Source: Gymnothorax reevesii
Taxonomy: Eukaryota > Chordata > Actinopteri > Anguilliformes > Muraenidae
NCBI GenBank assembly: GCA_029721435.1
Contig: CM056584.1
Coordinates: 15,821,739-15,885,738 of the forward strand
Length of the DNA: 64,000 bases
Direction: 5' to 3'
Shown here: positions 36,401 to 43,975 of the stretch, one piece after another
Position numbering within the stretch: position 1 is the first letter of the stretch
Layout: every line of letters begins with the position of its first letter
Program-made: the position numbers and the translations under genes
Notes under the pieces: generated by a model
Told to the model about the DNA's origin: nothing
What the model saw: only the letters and a program-made list of their open reading frames with translations
Databases searched by the model: none

Positions 36401-39400
36401 ATTTTTAAGGTGGTCTTTAGACTCTATATTGAAATCAACATACCAAATACAAAGAAGTTGACGACAAGAACTGTGCAAGTTTTGCCTACGCACACCTGTA
36501 ATCCTTTATAAGTTTACGTTCATCTCTTTCTGACCTGAACTGCTTTAAAAAAAAAAAAAAAAAAACATTCTGAGTAAATGAAAAACTATACACAGAAAAT
36601 AGAATTTTGTGTATTTTATGGCCTCTCGGAGCTGGTGCACTATGGGAAAAAATAAGCAAAGCATTCTGGGTAATAAAATCAGACCATGATGTAATAATGA
36701 CATCATACTAGGTCATACTAATACCAAAATGATTGTAGTGATTTAGTTTTATGTGTACACCATCCCTGGTGTACGGGGGGGGGCTTTTTCGGCCGCCCCC
36801 AGGAAGCCCCAAAAAGCCCGGTCCAGATAGGGTTACAATTGTGATTGTCCAAATGCATAATGTGGACCTCATTGTAAGAGGGGCACAGAAACTCCTAGAG
36901 CAGTGGTCGTCAACCCCGTCCCTGGAAGGCCGGAGTGTCTGCTGGTTTTTGACGTTACTCTGCACTTAATTGATGAATGAAAGCAGTTCATTACACACTT
37001 AACTCATCTCACCTGGTGTCTTAGGTTTAAATAGGGTGGAGAAAACCAAACTCACACACCCTGTGGTGTTAGCAATACTCCTGCACTAATAATAAGCCAA
37101 TCAATCAATTACCAGGAACTACCCACTGAACTCCTAGAGACAATTAAACAGACATGCAGGTTGTGACAGAAGTCAAAGTGGAAACCAAGATTTGTCAATG
37201 TAGTTGGACATTGAGCATAGTAGTAATCCGGGCAAAGTAGAGGTTCAAAGTAAAGATAAAAGTGTATAGGACAGGGGTAGCAAGCCCTGGTCCTGGAGAG
37301 CCACAGGGTGTGCTGAGTTTGGTTTTCTCCATCCTATTTATATCCCCGAGCGCCGAATGGCGTTCCGAGGATATTATGTTTTTGGTCCGACTGCCGCCGC
37401 GCCGCCCTACGTGTTAACGCTATAACTTCAGAAATATTTCACTTAGAAATTCCACGTTTTGCATATAAGTAAGTATCATGAGGAAGAACTGATTCTATTT
37501 TGGACAATTTAAGATTTCTAGATTGGCCACCAGAGGCAAAAAACTGATTTACATGTTAACGCGATAACTTCAATAATATTTCAATTAGAAATTCCAAGTT
37601 TTGCATATAAGTAAGTATCATAAAGAGGAAGAAGTGATTTGATTTAGGACAATTTACTATTTCTAGATTGGCCACCAGGGGCCAAAAACTGAAAAAATCA
37701 CAGTTTTTATCATATCTCTGGGAATATTTGTCCGATTTAACTCAAATCAAGTGCAAATGAAAGGTCATGACCTGAGGATGTGTCCCACGATGACATTATA
37801 CCTGTTTGGTTCAAAATTTTGACACATGGTGGAGCTTTGTCACATAAAATTCACCATTTTTGCCATATCTTTGGAACTTTTTGTCCAATTGACATGAAAC
37901 TATGTGCACCTGCAAGGTCATGACCTCACAACGATGTCACACGATGACATCATACCTGTATGGTTCAATATTCTGCCACCAGGTGGCGCTTTGTGATGGA
38001 AAAATTACCATTTTGGCCATATCTTCAGAACCATTTGTCCGACTGACCTGAAATTAAGTAAGCCAAATGAAAGGTCATGACCTGAGGGGCTTTATATTAT
38101 ATTGGGTCTATTCGAGCATTGGGGAATTGGAGGATTGGGGGCGTTCGGGGATATACCTCAAGCCGTCGCCTCGGACGGCATAAGCCTAGTTAAACCTAAG
38201 ACACCAGGTGAGATGATTAAAGTGCGTAATGAACTGTTTTCATTCATTAATTAAGTGCAGGGTAACGTCAAAAACCAGCAGACACTCTGGCCCTCCAGAA
38301 CCAGCGTTGATGACCACTGTCCCAGAGTGACAGTCTCTTTAATTTTACAGGTCTCTGGGGGTGACAATCTGGGAGCTGTTTGAGTTGGGGAACCAGCCTT
38401 ACCGACACTACTCTGACAGACAGGTGCTGACTTATGCTGTGAGGGAGCAGCAGCTCAAATTGCCAAAGCCGCTACTGAAAGTGCCACTCTCTGAGCGCTG
38501 GTGAGCCATTACCCATCTTTCCCTGTACACTGACCTATCAGCAACAGCTCTCTTGCCATCCTTGCTACTTCACTCCTGCTCTCAAAATATTTAATTCCTC
38601 TATTTTTCAATCACTCTTTCCATCTCTATCAGGTATGAGGTCATGCAGTTCTGCTGGCTACAGCCGGAACAGAGGCCAAGTATGGAGGAGGTCCACCTGT
38701 TGCTGAGCTACCTGTGCGCAAAGGGTTCGAGCGAGCTAGAGGAAGACTTTGAAAGTCGCTGGAACTCCCTCCGACCAGGCATGGGGCTTGGGGTCGCAGC
38801 AGTAGAACCTGCCCCTTCCTCCTCCTCTTCTTCTTCCTTCCCCCTCCTGGAACACTTTGCCACTGGTGATGGCTTTCATGGCGAGACGGGGGATGACATC
38901 CTGACGGTGACTGAGACAAGCCATGGGCTCAGCTTTGAATACAAGTGGGAGGAGACTGGGCCTGAGCGGCCCTTCCACACCGCTTCCACCAGTGGGCCTT
39001 TGGGCCAAGGGAATCCCCTCTACCAGGACATCTACTACCCCTCTGAGAGTGGCAGTGGGGATGTTGGTGGGGATGGACTTACCTTGGGGGTTTCTCCTTC
39101 CTGTTATGAGCCCAAGTCCCTGCACACGCCAGGTGTCGTCCCTGTTCTGAGTGCACACAGCCCCTCAGTGAGTAGTGAATACTATATCCGCATTGAGGAG
39201 CCCATGGAGAGCGCTGGTCGATTAGACCAGAGCCCTGAGTTTGAGGATGGGGACTATGGCCGGGACATGACCACTGAGGTCCAAGCACCGGGGTCCTACT
39301 GGTTGACTGATGCTCACAAGGCTGCTATTGCTAGCTATGATTCAGATGCTAGCCCCGCTGTCTCACTTACCATGGAGCCACTTCTGGGCCAGGCAAGATC

Positions 39401-42400
39401 TGGGGGCAGTCCCATGGGAGCATGGGAATCAGGGAAATGCTTTTCTTATGAGGAGCGGGAGAGCTTCTACTATGAACGTTCACCTTCGCTCTCACCCAGT
39501 AAGGACCATCCTGTGAACAAGGGGACACCTCCTGAGGTCCTGCAAGGGAGCTGGGGATCACACAGTCCGCCTCGGGCACAGGGAGAGCCCGAAAGCCCCT
39601 TAGGCACCTCCCCATCCCTCAGCAGTCCATGCACTGGCCACTATGACTATGACCTTGAGGGTATTTGTGAACGCACAAGCAGTGAGAGCCCTGTCTATGA
39701 ACACCACCACCAAACGGGGTCTGCTGCTTGTTCGGTGAGCATTGAGATTGATACAGAGAATGCCACGGTGCCCAGCGGGTTGCAGCAGCCCAAGAACCAT
39801 GCAAAAGGGGATGAAGGCGATCTGTTCTTGGACAAGGAAATGCACAGCTGGGCTTCAAACCACTCTGCTAACAACAACAGTATGTTCTTTGCCCGGGGAC
39901 CACCAGAGGGAACCAGAGAGTCTTTTATTGACATCCCCTGCACTGGTAAACCTAACACAGAGACATGGCCAGATGTGAGGTTAGGCAAAGACAGCTCAAC
40001 GCATAACAGTTACCAGATCAGTGCTAGATTTGAAGGTGTAGACAATGACAGCAGCTTAGTATCCCCCAATAAAGTGCACGCTCTGCCACTGTCTACCGAA
40101 CATTGTACATATGTTAATATTTGCTTTGAGGATGGAGATGATGCAATAACATCCCATGAATGTCACCAAATTACCGAGCGCTCTCCTTTTCTGGGCCAGA
40201 CTGCAGGAGCTCAAGTGCGAAGCGGAGGTCTTAAAGACACAGACAAATTGAAGATGGAAGAGAAAGAGGATTTGTGCAGCTTGACAAGGGTGGGTGACAA
40301 CTCTCCAAAAACCAAAACAGACTCAGAGCTTTGGGACAAGAACACAAACACCTGTGTGGGTGAATCATTACATGAAAAGGGAGTAGCAGCACAGGAGCTG
40401 TGTACGAGTCGAGTGGCGGTAGCTAAACTTCCACCTCCTTCGGGGAAAAGACCACCCCGTCACGCAGCCCTGTCAGAGCCGGACAGTGGAGCGGTAACTG
40501 GTTGTTCTAGCATCAGTATGGTAGACCTGGAGGACTATGATGATGTTGTCTTCGCGGCCTTGCCAATTGAACAAATGGAGGCCATTCCCCTCCGGTCAAT
40601 GCAGAAGCAGGCAGTCACTCCTGACTCTGTGGACTCAGGGGAGTTAACTTCCTCCTCCAGCTCCTGTGAGACCTCCAGCCCAGTCTCTATCCATTCCTCC
40701 TCCCAGCCCAAAGCTCTGGACAGCGGGTATGACACTGAGAACAATGAATCCCCAGAATTCATTCCAAAAGAGCACCTTGAGTCTCGAGAGATTGATGGAT
40801 TTACCCCACCATCAGGGAAGCTTCCCCTCACCAAAGGCCCAGAGCTGGCTGGGTCAGATGATGAGGTGATCCTGCAGGTTGATGTTATGGAAGAAATATT
40901 ACCAGTGACTTTACCCCGCTTTGGAGAGCCACAACTTACTGAGCTAATTGGGAAGAACCCTTACCGGGACTCAGCCTATTTCTCTGACTATGACACTGAG
41001 AATGAGAGGTTTCCAGGTGATGAAGGTGCAGGTGAGTTCCCGGAGATTCCAAGGGAAGAAGCCGAAAAAGGTGATATCACACGGTCTGCAAGGAAGGAGG
41101 GGCTAGACCCTCCTCTAGAGAAAGAGGAAGGGAGAGAACATTTCAGAGGACCTGGAGACGCTAGGGCTATCTTTGAGGGGGACACTGGGAAGGTTCAACC
41201 AGTAAAGGCCCGATCTGAGCACAGGTCTGGAGATGCCTCTATTGGACCTGTCCTCTCGACGCTTTCCCCCTCACCCCCAGAGATGGGAGGCTGCCTGACC
41301 AAAGAGTCTCCTCCAGATGAGGGTTTGGGGCTGGATCCTGAGCACCCTGGGGAGGAGCCTGCTCCTGAATGTCCCTCCTCACCCTCTCCTTCTTCCACCT
41401 CCTCATCATCCTCTGCTTCCTCTGCTCTCTCCGCAAGCTCGTCTACGCTGCAGGACTCCTGTGCTGCTGGAGATGGTGGTGAAAGGATTTCAGGGGATCC
41501 CCGAGCCCAACCACACAGAAACACTGGAATGGAAACTCTTGGTGTAGTCGAGAGTGGGGGAGAAGAAAAAGAACTTGCTCAAGAGTCCACAGGAGGAGCT
41601 GATTACCGCATCCGGAAGAAGGCGACTAAAGAAGCAGAGGATGATGAAGTAGACAAAGAGCAACTGGGGGAGGAAGACTTAAACAAAGAGCGGGAAGCTT
41701 TCCCAGGGGTAATTGATATCCCCTCCCCTTCTACTGCCTCTTCGTCATCGCCCTCTCCTCCTGGCCTGCTACCAACGGAAGGTGGCAGGATTTTGCCCCT
41801 GGCGGAAGGGGAATTAGACGGAGATGAGGCAGACTGGGAGGACAGGGAGTCAGAGGACAGTGAGGAGTCAGATGAGGAGTTGCGTAGCTACAACGTGCAG
41901 GAACAGAGTGAAGAGAGTGAAGAGGAGTGCCAGGCGGTGCCCGTGGTCGTGAGTGACTGCAGCGATGCTCGTCACTTGCGCAGCCTACTCAGAATGCCCA
42001 CACTGCTCACTGAGTCTTTCTGCGAGGACCTGGAGCAAAAAAAGAAGGCTGTATCATTCTTTGATGACGTCACCGTCTACTTGTTTGATCAGGTAAGTGT
42101 CCTCACTTTATTTTGACCAGGCAGATGTAATAAAGTATGCCAATGTCCATGAACAATCCAGCGACTATTTCAAGTTATATGCTAGAACTGCTCCCTTCTT
42201 CTTTGACTGACTTCTGTTTGTATAGTAAGGGTGACATTTTTTTCTCAATGCAGTTTGTTTAAATTGACCCTGTAGGAGAGCCCCACCCAGGAGCTGGCAG
42301 AACATGGCTTCCCTCCTAGCGCAGAGCCTGCTGGGCCAAGTGCCGAGGGTTTGCAGTCAAGACCCCAGGAGAGGCCTAACACCTCAGATGACTCCTCAGA

Positions 42401-42806
42401 TGGGAACATTTCAGAAGAGAGTAAGCAGGCGCCTAGGGTGGAGCGAAAACTTTTATGAAGTGTGTCTCGTAGCCTTTACATCCATGTCAAGACTTGATCT
42501 GTGGAGTGTTGAATATTTACGCAACCTTCTTGATACCTAGGTGGAGGGTTTGAATGGGAGGATGATTTTCCCTTGACGCCTGATCCGACATCCATCCTGC
42601 ATGACCCTGCCGAGCCCGAGGAGCTGAGCCCTTCCTCCGAAGCCTCGAGTTCATCCCTCGAGGCCCCCTGTCCGACTCCTGTGGCCCCTGTACCTGCCCC
42701 AACTGTGCCGGCGACACCCTTTTCCAGATTCAGTGTCTCACGTTTCTCCATTACCCATGTGTCAGACTCCGACGTGAACTCGTCTGGAGATCCATTTCAA
42801 AACTGA
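15712..42806 (+). CDS. aatk: aatk, lemur tail kinase 1 (apoptosis-associated tyrosine kinase), 12 exons, first exon missing
   Basis: Membrane-anchored kinase family of neurons and other cells, known in mammals for endosomal traffic, neurite growth and apoptosis, also catalogued as PP1 regulatory subunit PPP1R77. Exons: 15712-15845, 25396-25537, 28813-28892, 30385-30503, 32768-32855, 33816-33949, 34436-34520, 34705-34826, 38351-38500, 38633-42092, 42276-42420, 42541-42806. All join in phase with GT/AG sites and give about 1640 residues without exon 1. Order: short lumenal end, transmembrane helix (about residues 12-35), juxtamembrane linker, kinase domain (about 105-375) with [25 protein letters not shown] and WIAPE, then a 1.2-kb-residue-scale acidic Ser/Pro tail ending in [21 protein letters not shown] and [10 protein letters not shown] mark the LMTK family, and mir-338 inside an intron identifies AATK rather than LMTK2 or LMTK3. 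Which teleost paralogue (a or b) cannot be told. Confidence 0.95.
16164..17991. mobile_element. 1.83-kb non-autonomous DNA transposon with about 38-base terminal inverted repeats
   Basis: The left end TGACTGCGTTTACAAGGTCT continues TTAGTATCCCGGTTTTGA. The inverse complement of the right end is identical over this span, ending at 17991. Subterminal copies of GGGATATG(A/T)TGTTTACATG, in direct orientation, lie near 16228 and 17902. No transposase frame is present. A 13-14-base poly-C run sits at 17569-17582. The superfamily is not certain because no clean target duplication is visible. Confidence 0.7.
18714..18818 (+). pseudogene. Start of a transposon-borne reading frame, left arm
   Basis: ATG at 18714 opens about 35 codons ([17 protein letters not shown]) before the palindrome centre, after which the frame reads into the reverse arm and means nothing. 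The acidic, Tyr/Pro-rich start is unlike host exons nearby. I do not recognise a function with confidence. The style resembles N-termini of uncharacterised transposon-associated fish proteins. Confidence 0.45.
18817..18939 (-). pseudogene. Start of the same transposon reading frame, right arm
   Basis: Mirror copy of the left-arm frame, opening at 18939 on the minus strand. It differs at three residues (D to H, V to L, P to L) and continues through the spacer as EMDRERDR. The spacer therefore belongs to this arm, and the original gene continued beyond it. Confidence 0.45.
21651..21710. repeat. (GT)n then (GA)n microsatellite
   Basis: About 48 bases of GT repeat with one GCGTG interruption and a TTTG, followed by GAGAGAGAGA. 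Confidence 0.95.
23020..23054. repeat. (GA)n microsatellite
   Basis: GAGA run with one AACG interruption. Confidence 0.95.
24031..24106 (+). mobile_element. LINE 3'-tail remnant ending in ATGG repeats
   Basis: GCTGGGATAGGCTCCAGC, then GACCCTAGTGAGGAATAAGC, then AAATGGATGGATGGATG. This phrase is the familiar 3' end of L2-type LINEs and of SINEs that share their tail in teleosts. Only about 75 bases are kept, as expected of a 5'-truncated insertion. Confidence 0.75.
24731..25422 (+). repeat. Two-unit tandem duplication (about 340-380 bases) that includes the start of an aatk exon
   Basis: Unit 1 (about 24731-25042) and unit 2 (about 25070-25422) share the same order of phrases: GGAGTTGGGGTT, CTTGAAGAAG, GGATCTCAGTAGAATGGCAG, GAGAGTGAT/AGAGTGAT and ATTACCAT(T/C). 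Each ends in GAGTTTGAGAACAC followed by GAAGGAGAGGAG or GGAGGGAGAGGAG. The second copy of that last phrase is the genuine exon start at 25396; the first, at 25016-25042, is a non-coding fossil. The offset grows from 340 to 380 across the unit because of indels. Confidence 0.8.
25016..25042 (+). pseudogene. Truncated duplicate of the first 27 bases of aatk exon EFENTEGEE
   Basis: The bases encode EFENTEGEE like the real exon but sit behind CTCCTGTCAGT, lacking the strong CTCTCCCCAG acceptor. They then run into unrelated sequence with a TAG soon after. Splicing at its AG would add one base and shift the frame. It is a remnant, not an exon in use. Confidence 0.7.
25396..25537 (+). CDS. aatk: aatk exon, juxtamembrane linker
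   Basis: Acceptor CTCTCCCCAG, donor TCAG|GTGAGA, 47 codons plus one base. Encodes [15 protein letters not shown], continues to [20 protein letters not shown] and links the membrane segment to the kinase domain. The corresponding mammalian segment (EFENAEG... VYVLPLTEVSLP) is closely similar. Confidence 0.95.
26138..26373. mobile_element. 236-base hAT-type miniature palindrome
   Basis: The left end CAGTTGTTCCCAACCCAGTC continues CTCAAGGGCCCCC; the inverted right end is CAGTGGTTCCCAACCCAGTC continuing CTCAAGGACCCCC. Inner arms CACCTGATCCATTTAAGG and CCTTAAATGGATCAGGTGTG also pair. CAG ends and a long palindrome fit hAT MITEs. The 8-base flanks (26130-26137 GCCCAGGT, 26374-26381 GTCTAAGT) agree at five positions, and all three differences are transitions, so they may be a decayed target duplication. 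Confidence 0.75.
27054..27092. repeat. (CA)n microsatellite
   Basis: Uninterrupted CACACA run of about 38 bases. Confidence 0.95.
27361..27415. repeat. (CT)n/(CA)n compound microsatellite
   Basis: A CT run passes directly into a CA run. Confidence 0.95.
27840..28353 (+). other. aatk: Possible internal first exon of aatk in a CpG-richer stretch
   Basis: The stretch has many CpG dinucleotides for an otherwise CpG-poor intron and ends in AACCGCTCAG|GTGAGG at 28353, a good donor. In the phase needed to join the next exon (28813), the last codons read VKKSSANRS and then [10 protein letters not shown]. The frame is open from 28227 to 28353 but has no ATG. If transcribed it would give a 5' leader or non-AUG start, and a protein lacking the membrane segment, as in known cytosolic AATK isoforms. 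No transcript evidence is available here. Confidence 0.3.
28813..28892 (+). CDS. aatk: aatk exon, start of kinase domain with Gly-rich loop
   Basis: Acceptor TGATTCCAG, donor AAG|GTAGGG. Encodes [20 protein letters not shown] and then GHGWFGK; with the V that opens the next exon this forms the ATP-binding loop GxGxxGxV. Confidence 0.95.
28893..30384 (+). other. aatk intron with CT-rich stretch and a miniature element
   Basis: CT-rich pyrimidine sequence fills 29100-29375. The element at 29417-29979 is listed separately. Nothing else is seen. Confidence 0.7.
29417..29979. mobile_element. 563-base miniature inverted-repeat element with ACCCCAYAAGTC motif
   Basis: The left end AATTGAAGCACCTATTACTA continues AAACCCCATAAGTCAC; the inverted right end reads AATTGAAGCACTGATTACTA continuing AAACCCCACAAGTCAC. 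That is about 36 bases with three mismatches. The motif ACCCCA(C/T)AAGTC or close variants recur inside (29736, 29766). No reading frame. Confidence 0.7.
30385..30503 (+). CDS. aatk: aatk exon with the catalytic lysine
   Basis: Acceptor CTGCCTGCAG, donor ACCG|GTCAGC, 39 codons plus two bases. [11 protein letters not shown] leads to [10 protein letters not shown], whose Lys (codon 30436-30438) is the ATP-contacting residue. [10 protein letters not shown] follows and carries the candidate helix-C Glu. Confidence 0.95.
30504..32767 (+). other. aatk intron (2.26 kb) holding a TTAA element
   Basis: A (CT)n run lies at 30552-30572. The TTAA-flanked element at 31083-32240 takes up half of the intron. 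A reading frame of about 150 codons crossing 30452-30922 belongs to the wrong frame of the exon plus intron sequence and is not a gene. Confidence 0.7.
31083..32240. mobile_element. 1.16-kb non-autonomous element flanked by TTAA on both sides
   Basis: The left end AGAGCAACTTGCAGACTAAT and the inverted right end AAAGCAACTTGCAGTTTAGA form a short terminal inverted repeat (AGCAACTTGCAG exact). Perfect TTAA lies at 31079-31082 and 32241-32244, the target-site duplication used by piggyBac and Kolobok elements. A 105-codon open frame inside (31314-31631) has no recognisable similarity. Confidence 0.65.
32768..32855 (+). CDS. aatk: aatk exon, kinase hinge region
   Basis: Acceptor CCCCTCCCACAG, donor CTG|GTGAGA. 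Completes a split Arg codon, then [20 protein letters not shown] and LLVMEFCPL, the latter being the kinase hinge. Confidence 0.95.
32856..33815 (+). other. aatk intron (960 bases)
   Basis: No exon, RNA or repeat unit with clear edges was found. GCTCCCCCTGCTGGCC near 33600 is a phrase often found at the end of vertebrate repeats but is too short to assign. Confidence 0.6.
33816..33949 (+). CDS. aatk: aatk exon, kinase domain up to the HSD motif
   Basis: Acceptor CTCTCCTAACAG, donor [22 protein letters not shown] leads to [20 protein letters not shown] and ends THS with the Ser codon split to the next exon. The motif is HSD rather than HRD, as in mammalian AATK. Confidence 0.95.
34056..34130 (+). 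ncRNA. mir338: mir-338 precursor hairpin in an aatk intron
   Basis: The 3p arm at 34102-34123 begins TCCAGCATCAGTGATTTTGT, the conserved mature miR-338-3p. The 5p arm starts at 34064 as AACAATATCCTGATGCTG, matching miR-338-5p except near the arm end. The arms pair almost throughout: CCCCGGTAACAATATCCTG faces CAGTGATTTTGTTGCTGGGG, closing a loop around GAGTGCATCTCTCAGAC. It sits between the two aatk exons that share the HSD codon and is in the sense direction, so it should be processed from the aatk transcript. MIR338 lies in an AATK intron in mammals. The reverse strand can form the mir-3065-like mirror hairpin. Confidence 0.96.
34436..34520 (+). CDS. aatk: aatk exon, catalytic loop and GDYG motif
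   Basis: Acceptor CCCCTTGCAG, donor AAG|GTGAGA. Completes the Ser codon, then [20 protein letters not shown] and GLSHNKYK. The catalytic Asp and Asn are present; GDYG replaces the usual DFG (GAC at 34491-34493). Confidence 0.95.
34705..34826 (+). CDS. aatk: aatk exon, activation segment and APE motif
   Basis: Acceptor TTCTATTAG, donor GTCTG|GTAGGA. Encodes [20 protein letters not shown] and onward to [20 protein letters not shown], with the Trp codon split to the next exon. Confidence 0.95.
35713..36832. mobile_element. 1.12-kb piggyBac-type non-autonomous element
   Basis: The left end CCCTATGTAGACCGGG is preceded by TTAA (35709-35712). The inverted right end CCCTATCTGGACCGGG is followed by TTAC (36833-36836), one base from TTAA. 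CCCT ends at TTAA targets are typical of piggyBac. G-rich and C-rich subterminal stretches can fold near both ends. The interior has a poly-A run at 36546-36565 and no transposase frame. Confidence 0.75.
36901..38319. mobile_element. hAT-type long palindrome, split by an 849-base insertion
   Basis: The left end CAGTGGTCGTCAACCCCGTC and the inverted right end CAGTGGTCATCAACGCTGGT pair, and pairing continues over about 130 bases through GTGTCTTAGGTTTAA. Beyond this the left arm goes on AATAGGGTGGAGAAAACCAA, but its partner is displaced to 37300-37340 by inserted DNA. The 8-base flanks TCCTAGAG (36893-36900) and TCCCAGAG (38320-38327) agree at seven positions, a hAT target-site duplication. No transposase is encoded. 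Confidence 0.85.
37341..38189. mobile_element. 849-base insertion inside the hAT palindrome, with internal tandem repeats
   Basis: Removing it rejoins CCTATTTA and AAACCTAAG exactly as in the opposite arm. TTA occurs at both junctions (37338-37340 and 38190-38192). It starts TATCCCCGAGCGCCGAATGG and near its end has GGCGTTCGGGGATATACC, an inverted echo. Inside, a roughly 145-base unit is tandemly doubled (about 37413-37555 and 37556-37690), followed by repeated GGTCATGACCTGAGG and CCATATCTTTGGAAC phrases. Confidence 0.7.
38351..38500 (+). CDS. aatk: aatk exon, kinase C-lobe
   Basis: Acceptor ATTTTACAG, donor CGCTG|GTGAGC. Completes Trp, then [20 protein letters not shown] and onward to [20 protein letters not shown] and ER plus a split Trp. 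Confidence 0.96.
38633..42092 (+). CDS. aatk: aatk giant exon, end of kinase domain and acidic tail
   Basis: Acceptor CTCTATCAG, donor GATCAG|GTAAGT, 1153 codons with no stop. Starts [20 protein letters not shown] and [10 protein letters not shown] (end of the kinase C-lobe). The rest is low-complexity and Ser/Pro/Glu-rich, with Ser runs at about 38817-38840 and 41385-41440 and acidic runs near the end ([15 protein letters not shown]). At 42045-42059 KAVSF fits the PP1-docking RVxF pattern, followed by [11 protein letters not shown], the best conserved tail segment. One very long exon is normal for LMTK genes. Confidence 0.97.
42276..42420 (+). CDS. aatk: aatk penultimate coding exon
   Basis: Acceptor GACCCTGTAG, donor AGAGA|GTAAGC. 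Encodes [20 protein letters not shown] and onward to [14 protein letters not shown] plus a split Ser. It continues VYLFDQ with ESPT, as in mammalian AATK. Confidence 0.92.
42541..42806 (+). CDS. aatk: aatk last coding exon
   Basis: Acceptor TTGATACCTAG, stop TGA at 42804-42806. Encodes [17 protein letters not shown], a Ser/Pro/Glu stretch, then [20 protein letters not shown], which matches the conserved AATK C-terminal motif [12 protein letters not shown]. Confidence 0.95.
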
Positions 42807-43975
42807 TAACCTTTTCTTCTGACATCTAAAAAGCTATTTGTACCAGTTTCCCCTCACCCTCCCGTTTCCATCTTCAAACGACAATACCAGAAGTACAGAA
42901 CCCAGTGGAGGTGTTTAAGCCTGGGGTCAGGAACTGATAATCCTTTCATGTGCATCTTCCATCAATGAACTCATCCAGCTGATTTCAGAGATAAGGTCCA
43001 CTTTCTAAATGAAGAATCAGATTGTTGAGCAAATTCAGGTCGTTAAAGCAAAATAACGGGGGGGGGGGTTATTTGCTGGCAGGATTTCACATCTAGGGTA
43101 TAAACACCTCTGATCCACCACATGACCAGGCCTGACTCCTGCACATCTGACCGTTTACCTCCTGCAGCTATCATGCCAGCCAGACCTTTTTTTTTTTTAA
43201 TTTCCAAAAGGATTACCTCACAGGAATCACTACTCATAACAAATTCCTCATTTCATCCAGATATCACAACAGTTTGAAAATGAGAAAATCATTGAAAATG
43301 AATGAAACCCCACCAGTATTGTTTTCAAAGTTTATAAAACTTGCAACCAAGTTCTCTCTCATAACGGTTAAGAACTGAATGAAACAATACAACTGCTATA
43401 TCATGACTAAGTTTAATTTTATAGGCAAGAGAGTTTTCTAACACTCACCATGTTACTAATATGCATGTAAAAGAACAGCGGTGGCTCATGTGGCGCCTTC
43501 TTTTTTTCAGAAACATTCCAGTATTTTATGTTTGAATATGATGCCGAGAGACACTGCGATATTTTTTAAGATGTGAAAGCATTAAGGAAAGGAGCTTTGT
43601 TATGGATCGGCCTTCTTTCAAATCGTAGTCAGAATTTAGTCTTTGACTGTAGCCTCAAGCACTGTACAGGAAATTATGGCTCTCACTCCGCTGCGTAGCA
43701 GATTGCAATGGGGGGGGGAGAGACAGTGGAGAAACGTATGAGCAGGAAAATGTGTGCGCGCGAGGGTACCCTGTGTCTTAGATTCACAGTGACATACTGC
43801 CCTCAGGTATTTAAGAGTGAACACAGGAGTTCCCCTCACATCAGAGACTCCTTTGTGATGACACCTGATAACGCTGCTGGGAGCTCCTCCTCAACACTTC
43901 TTCGCTGGAATGACAGACTCATCGTGATATTGGGTACCTCAAGCAAAATAAAAGGGATATATATAAACTACTCCG
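42807..43975 (+). other. aatk: aatk 3' untranslated region, candidate end
   Basis: Non-coding sequence after the stop. The first clear AATAAA in the sense direction is at 43947-43952, which would give a 3' UTR of about 1.15 kb. A G run at 43060-43068 and a T run at 43187-43197 are present. A second AATAAA near 46444 leaves room for a longer form. Confidence 0.4.

Larger units (their letters stand above)
34827..38350 (+). other. aatk intron (3.5 kb) made largely of transposon sequence
   Basis: A piggyBac-type element (35713-36832) and a split hAT palindrome (36901-38319) together fill about 2.5 kb. The 34827-35700 part shows nothing recognisable. Confidence 0.8.

Noticed and set aside
42304..42540. 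78-codon frame overlapping the aatk 3' exons
   Set aside because: It is a different frame of the exon at 42276-42420 read through its donor into the intron.
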